From the NCBI GenBank assembly GCA_030272155.1, contig CP126200.1:1984001-2048000 (forward strand): 64,000 nt of DNA. Reading direction: 5' to 3'. This document shows positions 23,473 to 33,255 of this stretch, piece after piece. The position numbers and the translations under genes are program-made. Each line of letters starts with the position of its first letter. Position 1 is the stretch's first letter. Source of the DNA: Tetradesmus obliquus. Its lineage: Eukaryota > Chlorophyta > Chlorophyceae > Sphaeropleales > Scenedesmaceae. The notes beneath the pieces are model-generated. The model made no database searches. It was not told where the DNA came from and saw only the letters and a program-made list of their open reading frames with translations.

Positions 23473-23801
23473 AGCTGCTGCCTCAGCCACTCAACCGTGC
23501 TTCCTTCACCACACATACACAAGCAAACATTTCAAAACGCATCCAACAAAATTTCAGCGTGGCCGCCAGGTTGTTTCTCATGGATTGCGCGCGGTTGGGC
23601 ATGGTGGAAAAAACCTGTTGAGATTTAGACTAACACTCCTTCTAAGAGTTGCACGCAATGTGTGCTTGCCGGGACCTGACTTGAAACGCACCTGTTTTGT
23701 TGGATAATATTCAGCGTTTCTGGTCGTTCCTGACGTTCAAGGGTGAAGGGGGCGAAGCCAGCAGCGGCATACACGGACATCGTTCTGCTGCATGAGGCAG
23801 G
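23473..23801. promoter_or_regulatory. Divergent intergenic region (candidate shared promoter)
   Basis: 329 bases lie between the minus-strand ATG at 23472 and the plus-strand ATG at 23802. It is less CTG-rich than its surroundings. No clear core promoter motif was seen. Confidence 0.4.
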
Positions 23802-24878
23802 ATGGCCGCAGTGCAGGCTGCAGCATCAAAGACTCTCGAGCACGTAGACACCGATTATAGAGCAGCGCAGGAGCAGTTGCTATGCGCTGGTGAAGACAGA
23901 GACCTCAAGTTGGCAGCGATGCAGCTGCTGCTGGCGCTTCAAAAAGAAAGAGTGCTGCTGATGAGGAAAGGTGCGGCTGGGGGGCACACAGCAGCCAGGT
24001 GTTGTCTTCTTGGTGGTGATGGACAGCCTGTTGCAGGCAGACACCACCCACACTTTGGGTGCTGTGACAGCTGCATGCACATCTGCACTATGCCAGATCA
24101 GGCCTGCAAGGATGATACAGCGACAGCAACATTGGTGCATATGAAACCTGGTGCAACAGCAGCGCTCTGCCATGTTGCATGCACAGTATGCCTGTGATGC
24201 AGTTCACAAGGCACGAGCAAGCTGAGCAGGTCCAACTTAGGATGGTGCCAGGACCCACATGCAACTATCCTTTCTCATCTCTCATCAGAAGCAGCTGTGC
24301 AACGCCTTCTCGCAGGCTGTGTGTGCAGTACTTGCCGGTGTGCGTGGGTGCATCAGCCGTCATGTTTATGCAAGGCAAGCGTGCCTTATTCACAGCAAGC
24401 ATGGACGATACACAAGAGCACCGCATGCACCTGCACCTGCAACGTGCTTGCAACTACTTTCATGCCGGTGCATTGCACTGATACTGTTTTCTGCTGCCCC
24501 GCTGTGCAGGGGAGCCGCAGTCTTTGCGGGACGTGGCTGAGCGGCTTTGGCAGTGGGGTGATCACATGGTGAGTCGGCGTGGGTAGGCCGTTAGGAAGTT
24601 GACACAGCGCCAGGCATGGCGTGTGCAGGGTACGTTCTATGAGCGGGTTGACTTAATATCAAGCTTCTTTTTTATCGCGCCTAGCGCCCTGCGAGCTGAG
24701 GTTGTGGCTTAATTGTCGCTCATTGTTGGCGCTCATTGAAGTATGTGTGTGTCAGTGCTACCAAGCTAAGTAGCGACCATGTGTGCGACCCGCCTGCCCT
24801 GCCTCACAGAGTGAGCGGTCTGTGCACACCCAGCTGGCACCCGAGACGGGCGCAGGCACTGCCAAAGAGGTGTCATAA
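23802..24878 (+). CDS. Small unrecognised protein, about 98 residues, three exons
   Basis: I do not recognise it. Exon 1 is 23802-23970 (MAAVQAAASKTLEHVDTDYR), rich in Ala/Leu/Glu and probably helical or coiled. Exon 2 is 24510-24568 (GEPQSLRDVAERLWQWGDHM), bounded by GTGCAG and GTGAGT. A possible exon 3 at 24810-24878 (SERSVHTQLAPETGAGTAKE) ends at TAA. The phases agree at each joint. The stop lies only 38 bases before a conserved AG..GT-bounded 15-base block that leads into the leucine-rich repeat gene. Exons 1-2 could therefore instead be the 5' end of that gene, because exon 2, the 15-base block and the repeat exon are all phase 0. A transcript would decide. Confidence 0.5.
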
Positions 24879-24916
24879 CGCAGTTCAAATCGGGCCACCT
24901 GTGCGCCTGTTTGCAG

Positions 24917-25087
24917 CACGGCAACATGCAGGTGAGCTGGATGGCCCGGGTCCACACTACACGATGGTGCCAGCGCACTAGCAATGGCACCATGGTTTGC
25001 TGAATGTCTTCTGCTCCCTGCGCCTGCCGTCGCTGGGCGTAACTGTACGGGGGCTGCACTACTGCTACTGCTTTCTGCTCCTCACTG

Positions 25088-25157
<70 letters not shown>

Positions 25158-26890
25158 ATGGATCCGCCTGCTTGCCATACAGTCGCAACAATCGCCTGGC
25201 GCATTCTTCGCCCTGGTTACTGCACTTGATATTCAGCAGCCAGCAGCAATCCCCAGGTGCTGTATGCAGCAGCGCGTGCCTGCAAGGCCTGGAGCGCGGC
25301 AGTGCGGCAGTGCAGCGCCTGCAACACAGAGGCCGAGCTCGAACTGCACAGCAGCCTGCTGCAGCTGGGCAGCTTCACAGACTGGCTGCAGCAGCATGCT
25401 GGCCTGGTCAGAAGCATTGCCATCACATTGACCGACTTGCCCTGCGATACCGGTACCATTCACGGGCTGCAGGAAGAGGCGCACTACATGACAGTGTTCC
25501 GGTTGCTGCGACAGGTCCTGCAGCTCTGCCAGGCCTGCCTGCAGCCACAGCATACCCAGCAGCAGCAGCGGTAGCACTCGCAGCAAACCTGCAGGGACCC
25601 CAGCAGCTGCAGCAGCAGCAGGGCTCGCGGCTGGCGAGCTTCAGCAGCGACTGTCTGGGCGATCCAGGCGTGTTGAGCCTGCTAGCTGCGCTGCCTGCGC
25701 ACAGCCTCACACACCTGGACCTGTCCATGTGTGACGGTTCTGAGGCCGATTCCCTAGATGCTGCTGCTGTGGCAGCAGTGCTTGGGAGGCTCAGCAACCT
25801 GCAGCGGCTGGAGCTGAGCAAGCCAGAGGGGATGCCCATGAAAGGCAGCTGCATCACAGCCATCGGCCAGGTCACCAAGCTGACGTACCTATGGCTAGAT
25901 AGTGAGGACTGGCTGGGGCCTAATGAACAGCTGCAGCAGATGCTGGCGCACCCGCCGCCGCTGCGGCACTTGTTTCTACAGCCTCACGAGAGCCTGCCAG
26001 TGCTCGACCTGTCAAGCATGACACACATGGAGGAGCTGACCATCAAGTATGACTTACCAGCGGGATCAGCGCTGCCAACACGGCTGAGGGAGCTGCACTT
26101 GGAGGTATACTACAGCGCAGACATCATGTCTGCAGTGCTGCCGCTGCAGCAGCTGCAGCGGCTGACCCTGTTCCAGGGATTTGCAGAGCAGCAGCCGCTG
26201 CTGCAGGTAGCGCAGCTGCCCAGCCTGCAGCAGCTGTCGCTGCATTACTGGAATGCCAAGGACGCAGCAGGGAGTGCTACTGCCTGGGCACAAGTGCCGC
26301 AGCTGTGTGCGCTGACAGTTCTCCTACACGAGGAGCTCCCCCTTCCGAGCACCATGGCAGCCATTTTGGATGCACTTGCAGCATGCACGCAGCTGACTAC
26401 GCTGCGCCTTGAGGCAGCAGCAGCGCTGCCCAGTGAGGACTATTACAGGGAATTGCAGCCAGTGGCAGCATGCAGTAAGCTGGCAGGTTTGAAACACCTC
26501 CGGGACCTTCACATCGAGCATGGCTCGAAGCTGGTACCTGGCGACGTCCGGGCAGTGACAGCGCTCACCGGCCTGACACGGCTCGTGCTGGCTCACTTGG
26601 ATTCGGCAGTGGATGATGTGGCTGCTACTGCGCTGGCATGCAGCTTAAAGCAGCTGCAGTACCTTGACTTGGCGTGGTGTGAGCTTGGGCAGACGGTGTG
26701 CTTAGCAGCAATCGGACAGCTGAGGCAGCTGACTGAGCTGGACCTTTCTGGTGTCGCTGGGGTGACGCCGCAGGGCCTGCTGCTGCTGACTGGGCTGTCA
26801 CGCCTGCAGCAGCTGAGGCTGGATATGTGTGCAGGAGTGGAGGACGAGCATGTTCAGGAGTTTTGGGCAGCAGTGCAGCCCAAGTGTTGA
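24917..26890 (+). CDS. Leucine-rich repeat (RNI-like) protein, copy 1, with an apparent frame break
   Basis: Paralog of the gene at 31363-33255. A candidate micro-exon (24917-24931, ending ATGCAG) is followed by an intron with a 70-base CTG run and an exon from 25257. The N-terminal block (VLYAAARACKAWSAAVRQC) resembles the end of an F-box, then LHSSLLQLGSFTDWLQQHAG. About 12 irregular leucine-rich repeats follow (LTHLDLSMCDG, LRHLFLQPHESLPVLDLSSM, LQQLSLHYW, LTRLVLAHLDS, LTELDLSGVAGVTPQGLLLLTG). Such proteins usually bind partner proteins. Compared with copy 2, the frame shifts once between about 25515 and 25550, in a Q/A-rich linker, with an in-frame stop at 25572 in the first frame. This is either a real indel, an unrecognised short intron or a sequence error. 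Confident as a family member, less so as an active gene. Confidence 0.7.
25084..25156 (+). repeat. CTG trinucleotide tract in the first intron
   Basis: About 22 uninterrupted CTG units on the sense strand sit about 100 bases before the acceptor at 25257. The paralogous intron at 31.5 kb has only short CTG/CTC runs, so the tract expanded after the duplication or shrank in copy 2. Confidence 0.9.
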
Positions 26891-27887
26891 CAGGTCATCG
26901 GCAGCAGTGCGATGCATATGCTGCTGAGGAGTGCACCATGCGCCATTGTTGGCGGCAATGAGGCCTGGTGGCTGCTGCAGCAGCCGCTTGACAGGAGTTG
27001 TAGTAATACCAAGGCGTGAAGCCTTGTGCTGAGGTAGTGGTGTCGGCTGTCTCCTCCTCTGGGCCCTGAGCTCTTGTGCCTTGATTTGATATTTCTGCCT
27101 GATGAGCCTGATTTCAACCCCTTCAGCGAGGCAAGCTGCGAAATCTGTGATGTTGTGGCTCGTAGTGGGCCATTGAGCAGTGGCAATTTGGCAGTGGCAT
27201 TGATCAAGCATTGGCATTGGCGTGCTGTTGTGGTTGCTGATACTGCAGTCCATTCAGCCAGCCCTGTCCATGTTGCTTGCATTGGCTCTCTCTTTCATGG
27301 CGGCGTATATCCTCGGCTGCGGCTGCTACAGCTTGTGTGGCAGCACATTAGTCCAGCAGTGCAGTGAAGCTGCGCAGCTTGCCTTGACCTGGTGTGTCTT
27401 GGCAGGGTGTTGGGATCTGCCTTCTTCTGCAGCCTTGTGCTCCGCAAGCGTGTTTGAGGCAGTGGCTTCCTGGCTGTTTTTGGTGGCCGTCCTGGCTGTT
27501 TCTGGTTGCTAAACACAGGTGGCGCATCATGCACAAAGTTTGCGACTGCCAGTAGCAGTTGCCTTGAAGTGCAATGTTAACGCAGCAGATCTTTACAGAC
27601 TCATTGGCTATGCTATGTCACATAGTGTTCCGTACGTTAACGTTCTCAACCTGATCTCCTCGTCAGTTGCTACCTTGGAGTATGAAGATAGGTCGAGCTC
27701 AATATCAACAAAGCTTGTGAACACCATCAATACGGCGGGCGTGTTACCACATGCGGCAATCAGACTGTCACAATCTGCTGCATGGAGGTCCTGAGCTCCA
27801 TCGGTTTGAACGCAACGCACACAATCCCGAGAAACCAATCGCATAGACACGTCAGCACACCACCTGCAGCACCGCAGCCTACTGTCC

Positions 27888-27925
<38 letters not shown>

Positions 27926-28839
27926 GGGCGCAGCCGCAGAAGCTGTTAACAGTGCACAGCTGCCCAGTAGTAAATTTAGTGCCACATGCGCTGTCGGCTG
28001 GCGCCGCTGCTGCTCCCTTGCTCTTCACATTTCTGTGGAGATCCTCTTATATTTAGGTATTCATGTAACCACCTGGACCTGAATGTCCTAGACTGCGCAG
28101 CCATGGGGCGCCGCTGTGTGGTAGCTACACCAGAACGAACAGTGTGCTGCCAGCACGTGCTTTGTACACACGCAATGCAGGAGCCTCCTCCCAACGGTTG
28201 GGAAACCTCACCACCGTCCCAAAACAGAGTTGCTGCAGATCACAACCAACAACACCAGAGCAGTGCACAGTGTGCACACTGTGCGCTGCTGTTGGAGTCG
28301 GCACAGTGCTGCTGCAGCACTCCAACCAGAGCTGCCCTTGCAGACCCGCAGCTGCAGCAAAGCTACTTGAAGCAGTCTGCCTGCCCCGGCCTAACTTGAA
28401 GCAGTCGGTTAACACGGCTGCGGACTGCCGGGCCACAACGAAGCTACTTGGTACAACCAGCCCCGCCTTGCCATGTTGCTGACACACAGCCATCTCACAG
28501 TATGTGATCTCTATGTATACAGTGACATACACTGTGTTTATATGAGATGAACGACTCGTCACAGCCTGATGTCCCTGGCCCACCCAACCAAAACAACAGC
28601 CACAAATCACGGTTTTCAGTGCCAGCAAACACGTGTACCCTGCATATGCACACTGTGCATGCAGCCAGCCCACACAGCGATGCATCCCCAACCACAATGC
28701 TGCACCACAGCTTCAAAAAGGGCACTGCAGCCAGTGCCAGCACCCACAAGTTCAGCCTCAGTCAAATGCCCCTCACCCCGTGCAGGGTGTTGTCACCCAC
28801 ATGAATGCTGTTCAGTGCCACACAGCCCTTCAGCAGCAA
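26891..28839. other. Intergenic stretch without a convincing gene
   Basis: This holds the 3' flank of the first leucine-rich repeat gene and that of the convergent F-box-like gene. A CTG tract lies at 27889-27925. An open minus-strand stretch at 28125-28697 is low-complexity and contains a small internal repeat (CTTGAAGCAGTC at 28366 and 28395), so I do not call it a gene. Confidence 0.4.
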
Positions 28840-31074
28840 TTACCGCACCCGGCACCTGGACATGTCAGGCAGCTGCTGCAGGCTGCTGCAGCCCTTGCAC
28901 TTCAATGTCTCCAGAGTGGGTGGCAGCTCTGGCAACTGCTGCAGCTTACCGCACTTGCTGCAGTCCAACAGTCGCAGGTTGAGCGGTAGCTCTGGCAGCT
29001 GCTGCAGGCTGCTGCAGCCGCCACAATTCAAATCCGCCAGAGTGTGTGGAAGCTCTGGCAGCTGCTGCAGCTCGCTGCAATCCGAACAGTTCAACATGTG
29101 CAGAGTTGATGGCAGCTCTGGCAGCAGCTGAAGTGTTCTGCAGTCACTGACATGCAGGTACTCAAGCGTAGGTGGCAGGTGCGCAGGCAGCTGCTCCAGC
29201 TCGCACTCTCCACAATCCAGGTACGTGAGGCCGGCAGGCAGCTGCACTGGCAGCTGCAGGTGCCAGCAGGACCCTACAAGCAGCTGCCTGCAGCCGGGCA
29301 GCGCTGGCAGCTGCTGGATGGGTGTGCAGCTGCAGTCCAGCTCCTCCAGGCATGGGAAGGAGCCAGGCAGCTCGCTGATGGCTGTGTGGCTGATGACCAG
29401 CTGCTTCAAGGTCTCTGTGGGCAGCCTGGGCAGCCTGGTGATCTGAAAGAGAACTCTTGATGTAAATCCCTCACCTGCCAGTAGCCTCTCCAGGCTGTCT
29501 GGCATATCTGGCAGTTCGCGTAGGCCGCAGCAGCCACTGCACTGAAGCTCAGTGATATGCGTGTGCAGTAGCTGAGGCAGCTGCTGCAGTGACGTGCAAT
29601 CCACGCAGTCCAGATGAGCAAGTGACGCTGGCAGCTGCGGCAGCTGCTCTAGTGAGGAGCAATCTGAGCAGTCCAAATGAACAAGTGACGCTGGCAGCTG
29701 CGGCAGCTGCTCCAAAGAGTTGCAGCTTGAGCAGTCCAGGTAGGCCAGTGATGCTGGCAGCTCTGGCAGCTGCAAAGCAAGCAGCAGTCAAAGTGAAGCA
29801 CAGCAGGCAGACAGGCAGGCGCGTAAGATGGCGGTGAATGCCTGGCAATAACCAAGCACGCTGGTAGAGGGTGCCACGCTGTTATCCGTGCTAGCAGCAC
29901 ACAGCTGTTCATCCATTGCAGCTAGCACACCAGCGAGCACGTTGGCAATGACGCACACCTGCCAGCAGGCCAGCTGCAGCTGTCAGCACGCGACTCTCAA
30001 ACTGCCGTCAACAACCAGCTAGTTTTGAGTGCAGTGCACCTGACCGCCTGCCCAAATCACGGCAATCGGCCGTGTACGGCACACTATGTATAAGCACAGG
30101 CCAGCAGCAGCTGCCGCTCACCTCTGTCAGTGCTGTGCAATCGCCGGTGACCAGGCGCTTGAGGCCTGCAGGCAGCGCCGGCAGCTGCTGCATCTTGCGG
30201 CAGTAACTTGCATCCAGCTCAACTAAGCTTGGCGGCAGCTGTGGGAAACTCTCGAGCAGCGCGCAGCTGATGCAGCCGAGCTCTGACACAGCTGTGGTGC
30301 TGAGGCTGCTGGGCAGCACCTCCAGCGCACAGCAGCCTTCACAATGCAGCTGGAGCAGCGTAGGGGGGAGTGCTGGCAGTGCACGCAGCTGACTGCAGCC
30401 TCCCACATGCAGCTGCTGCAGCTGTGGTGGCAATGGCGGCAGCTCTGTGATGTGCTTGCTCTGGATGTGCAGGGAGGTCAAATTCCTGCAAGGCAGTGGT
30501 GGTGCAGCAACCAATGATATGCGCGATGAAACAGCAGGTTTGCGACAAGCTGAAATGCCAGCTTGAATCTGTGGCGGTGGTGATTTGCACACGTCGCCCT
30601 GTAGGTGGCAACACGCTGGGCGTGTCTGCTGCGGTACGCGTGTAAATGCTTCCTGTGTATGCTGCCATGTGCCCTTCCCGCGGCAAGGCAAGAACTCATT
30701 GATGTCTCCTCACTCAAAACACACAAAGAGCTGCTGTCACCGCAGCTGATTGCTTGGCCTGTTGCTGCTCCTGTTGCTGCTGCTCCTGCTGTTGCTGTTG
30801 CTCACCTGCCGACTTCCATGACGTCCTACAGCACCTGCCCCGGCACATCAACGCTCATCGTGAGCTTGAGTTTCTTCATGGTCACCATATTCTTCTGCAG
30901 CCAGGAAGTAGCAGAGCCCGACCCGTCCAGCTTGAAGTCGATGCTGTGGTCCTGCCAGGACACCTCCAGGATCTCCTCGTCGTGCAGCTCAGAGCAGGTG
31001 CACCTCAGCATGCAGACATCCTTTGGTTGCAGCCAAGGGATGCAGCGCTTCATGATCTGCGGCAGCTCGTTCAT
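28840..31074 (-). CDS. F-box-like protein with LPxLP-type leucine-rich repeats
   Basis: Exon 1 (31074-30835) starts MNELPQIMKRCIPWLQPKDV and has the LP..C.R.TCSEL pattern of an F-box, which in known proteins recruits SCF ubiquitin ligase. Exon 2 (30485-30121) and exon 3 (29769-28840) are solid leucine-rich repeats of 20-21 residues of the form LPELPxxLxxLdCsxCsxLqqLP; there are about 17. The short LPxLP repeat resembles bacterial YopM/IpaH-type repeats more than typical plant F-box LRRs. Late repeats (ELPHTLADLNCGGCSSLQQL) are nearly regular, suggesting recent internal expansion. The exon 1 donor and exon 2 acceptor do not agree in phase, so one small exon or another splice site is missing from this model. 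An upstream ATG at 31158 is in frame but its extra residues look like UTR. The gene is convergent with copy 1 and head to head with copy 2 of the other LRR family. Confidence 0.72.
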
Positions 31075-31362
31075 GCTGTGATTGGCAGGGGTGCAAACGC
31101 CGTGTGATAAATGCTTTGCACGTCCTGCAGTAGCAATAGGAAGTACCATAAAACGCATTTGCAGTTCGGTTGATCTTGCTGTCTGACAGCGCGGCAGTTC
31201 GCAACTGGGACTTGTTAGATTCCAGAACCCTTACCCTTGAATTTGAACGCCTAAAGGCTGCGAGTACAGCCCCTGCTATAGACAGATGTTTATTCAATGG
31301 CAGCTGCAGCTGACTTTTGAAACACCTGACCGATGGTGGCATCGCAACCTCGGCATCTACAG
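31075..31362. promoter_or_regulatory. Divergent intergenic region (candidate shared promoter)
   Basis: Fewer than 300 bases separate the F-box-like start (31074) from the conserved 5' block of the second leucine-rich repeat gene (31363). It is AT-richer than its surroundings. Confidence 0.4.
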
Positions 31363-33255
31363 CACGGCAACATGCAGGTGAGCTGGATGACTTGGGTCTA
31401 CAGTAGTTGACGGTGCCAGCGCAATAACACGAGCACCATTATTTGCTGCTTATGATGCGTCTGCTGCTGGCCTGAAAAATTGCCCGGGGACTGCCCTGCT
31501 GCTACTGCTACTGCTCGTTCCCTTACTGCTGTGGCTGCTCCTGTTGCTGGGCTCTGTTGCCTGCTTGCCACACAGGATCAACGATCATCTTGCGCATCCT
31601 TCGCCCTGATCCTTGCACTGGAGCATCCATCATCGAGCAGCAACCCCCAGGTGCTGTGTGCAGCAGCGCGTGCCTCCAAGGCATGGAGGGAGGCAGTGCG
31701 GCAGTGCAGCGCCTGCAACGCAGACGTTGTTTTTGACCTGCACAGCAGCCTCCTGCAGCTTGGCAGCTTTACAGACTGGCTTCAGCAGCATGCTGGCCTG
31801 GTCAGGAACATCACCATCACTGCAAGCTACATGCCGTACGGTACCACTTCAATTCACGGGCTGCAGGAAGAGGCACACTACAGGACAGCATGCCGGCTGC
31901 TGCAGCAGGCCTTGCAGGTAACAGCTCTGCCCTCAGATATCACAAACCCAGCAGCACTGGCAGTGGCGACTGAGGCACCCCAGCAGCAGCAGCAGCAGCA
32001 CAAGCGCGACCTGCGTTTGGCCAGCTTAAACTGCTGGCGCCTTGAGAACCCAGGCGTTCTGGGTGTGCTGGCTGTGCTGCCACCGCACAGCCTCACTCAC
32101 CTGGCACTAAGGCTGCCACCCACTGGCGTGGTAAATATTGCTGCACTATCGGCAGCGCTGGAGAGGCTCAGTAGCCTGCAGCAACTCCACCTCGAGAAAT
32201 GGCAGGGCGCGCCAATGGCAGGCAACTGCCTTGCAGGAATCACGCAGCTCAGCCGGCTGACATCGCTGCACTTAGTGGGCAACTGGTGGGGGCCGGATGA
32301 GGAGCTGCAGCAGCTGCTGTCGCAACTGCTGCCGCTACGGCACTTGGAATTGGAGCCCAACAACACCCTACCGGTGCTTGACCTGTCAAACATGACACAC
32401 CTGGAGCAGCTGACCATGAAGTATGACGTTCCTGCGGGAACAGCGCTGCCACCCCAGCTGCAGCAGCTGCACTTGGAGGCATACTACAGCGCAGACATCA
32501 TGTCTGCAGTGCTGCCACTGCAGCAGCTGCAGCGCTTGAGCCTGTTCCAAGGCTTCACAGAGCAGCAGCCGCTGCTGCAGCTGGCCCAGCTGCCACAGCT
32601 TCAGCACTTGTCGCTGCGGTATGAGGAGCCTGGCGACGCAGCAGCAGCTGCTGCTGCCTGGCCGCAGCTGGCTCAGCTGCGTGCACTACGTATTTCGTAT
32701 GATGATCACGGTCCGCTGCCGAGCCAATTTGCAGCAGTCCTGGATGCGGTAGCGGCCAGCACGCAGCTGACCAAGCTGGAGCTTGCGGCATGGCAGTCGC
32801 TCGACGGAAGTGCTGATGCAGTGCAGCCAGTGGCGGCGTGCAGCAAGCTAGCGCGCCTGCAAAACCTCCGTGATCTATGCATCACGGCGAGCTCGCAGCT
32901 GGTGCCTGGGGATGTTCTAGCGCTGACGGCACTCACTGGCCTTACGCGGCTGGTGCTGCCAGGGCCGGGGTCAGAAGTGGATGATGCTGCAGTTGCTGCG
33001 CTGGCCTGCAGCTTGAGGCAGCTGCAGCACTTGGACCTGGCGTACTGTGACTTGACCGACAAGAGCTGCGCAGCAATTGGCCAGCTGGCGCAGCTGACAG
33101 AGCTGATGTTGCACAGTATTCCTGGGTTCACACGTGATGGGCTGATGCTGCTGACGGGGCTGTGGCGCCTGCAGGAGCTGTGGGTAGACAGGAGCCAGCA
33201 ATTGACGGACGAGCATGTTGAGGAGTTTTGGGCAGTGGTGCGCCCCGGTTCCTGA
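31363..33255 (+). CDS. Leucine-rich repeat (RNI-like) protein, copy 2
   Basis: The main exon 31651-33255 is open for 534 codons. The 5' part VLCAAARASKAWREAVRQC resembles the tail of an F-box. LHSSLLQLGSFTDWLQQHAG follows, then a Q-rich linker near residue 110, then leucine-rich repeats (LTHLALRLPPTG, LTSLHLVGNWWGPDEELQQL, LRHLELEPNNTLPVLDLSNM, LQQLHLEAYYSADIM, LQHLDLAYCDLTDKSCAAIG, LTELMLHSIPGFTRDGLMLL). A 5' block at 31363-31377 (AG before, GTGAGC after, ending ATGCAG) is conserved with copy 1 and joins the main exon in frame. It may hold the start codon; an in-frame ATG also lies at 31333. Long stretches match copy 1 almost base for base (26,100-26,200 against 32,470-32,570), pointing to a fairly recent duplication. 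The intact frame makes this the likely functional copy. Confidence 0.8.

Noticed and set aside
28125-28697. 190-codon open stretch on the minus strand
   Set aside because: Low-complexity sequence with internal repeats, no splice or domain evidence, and between two convergent gene ends.
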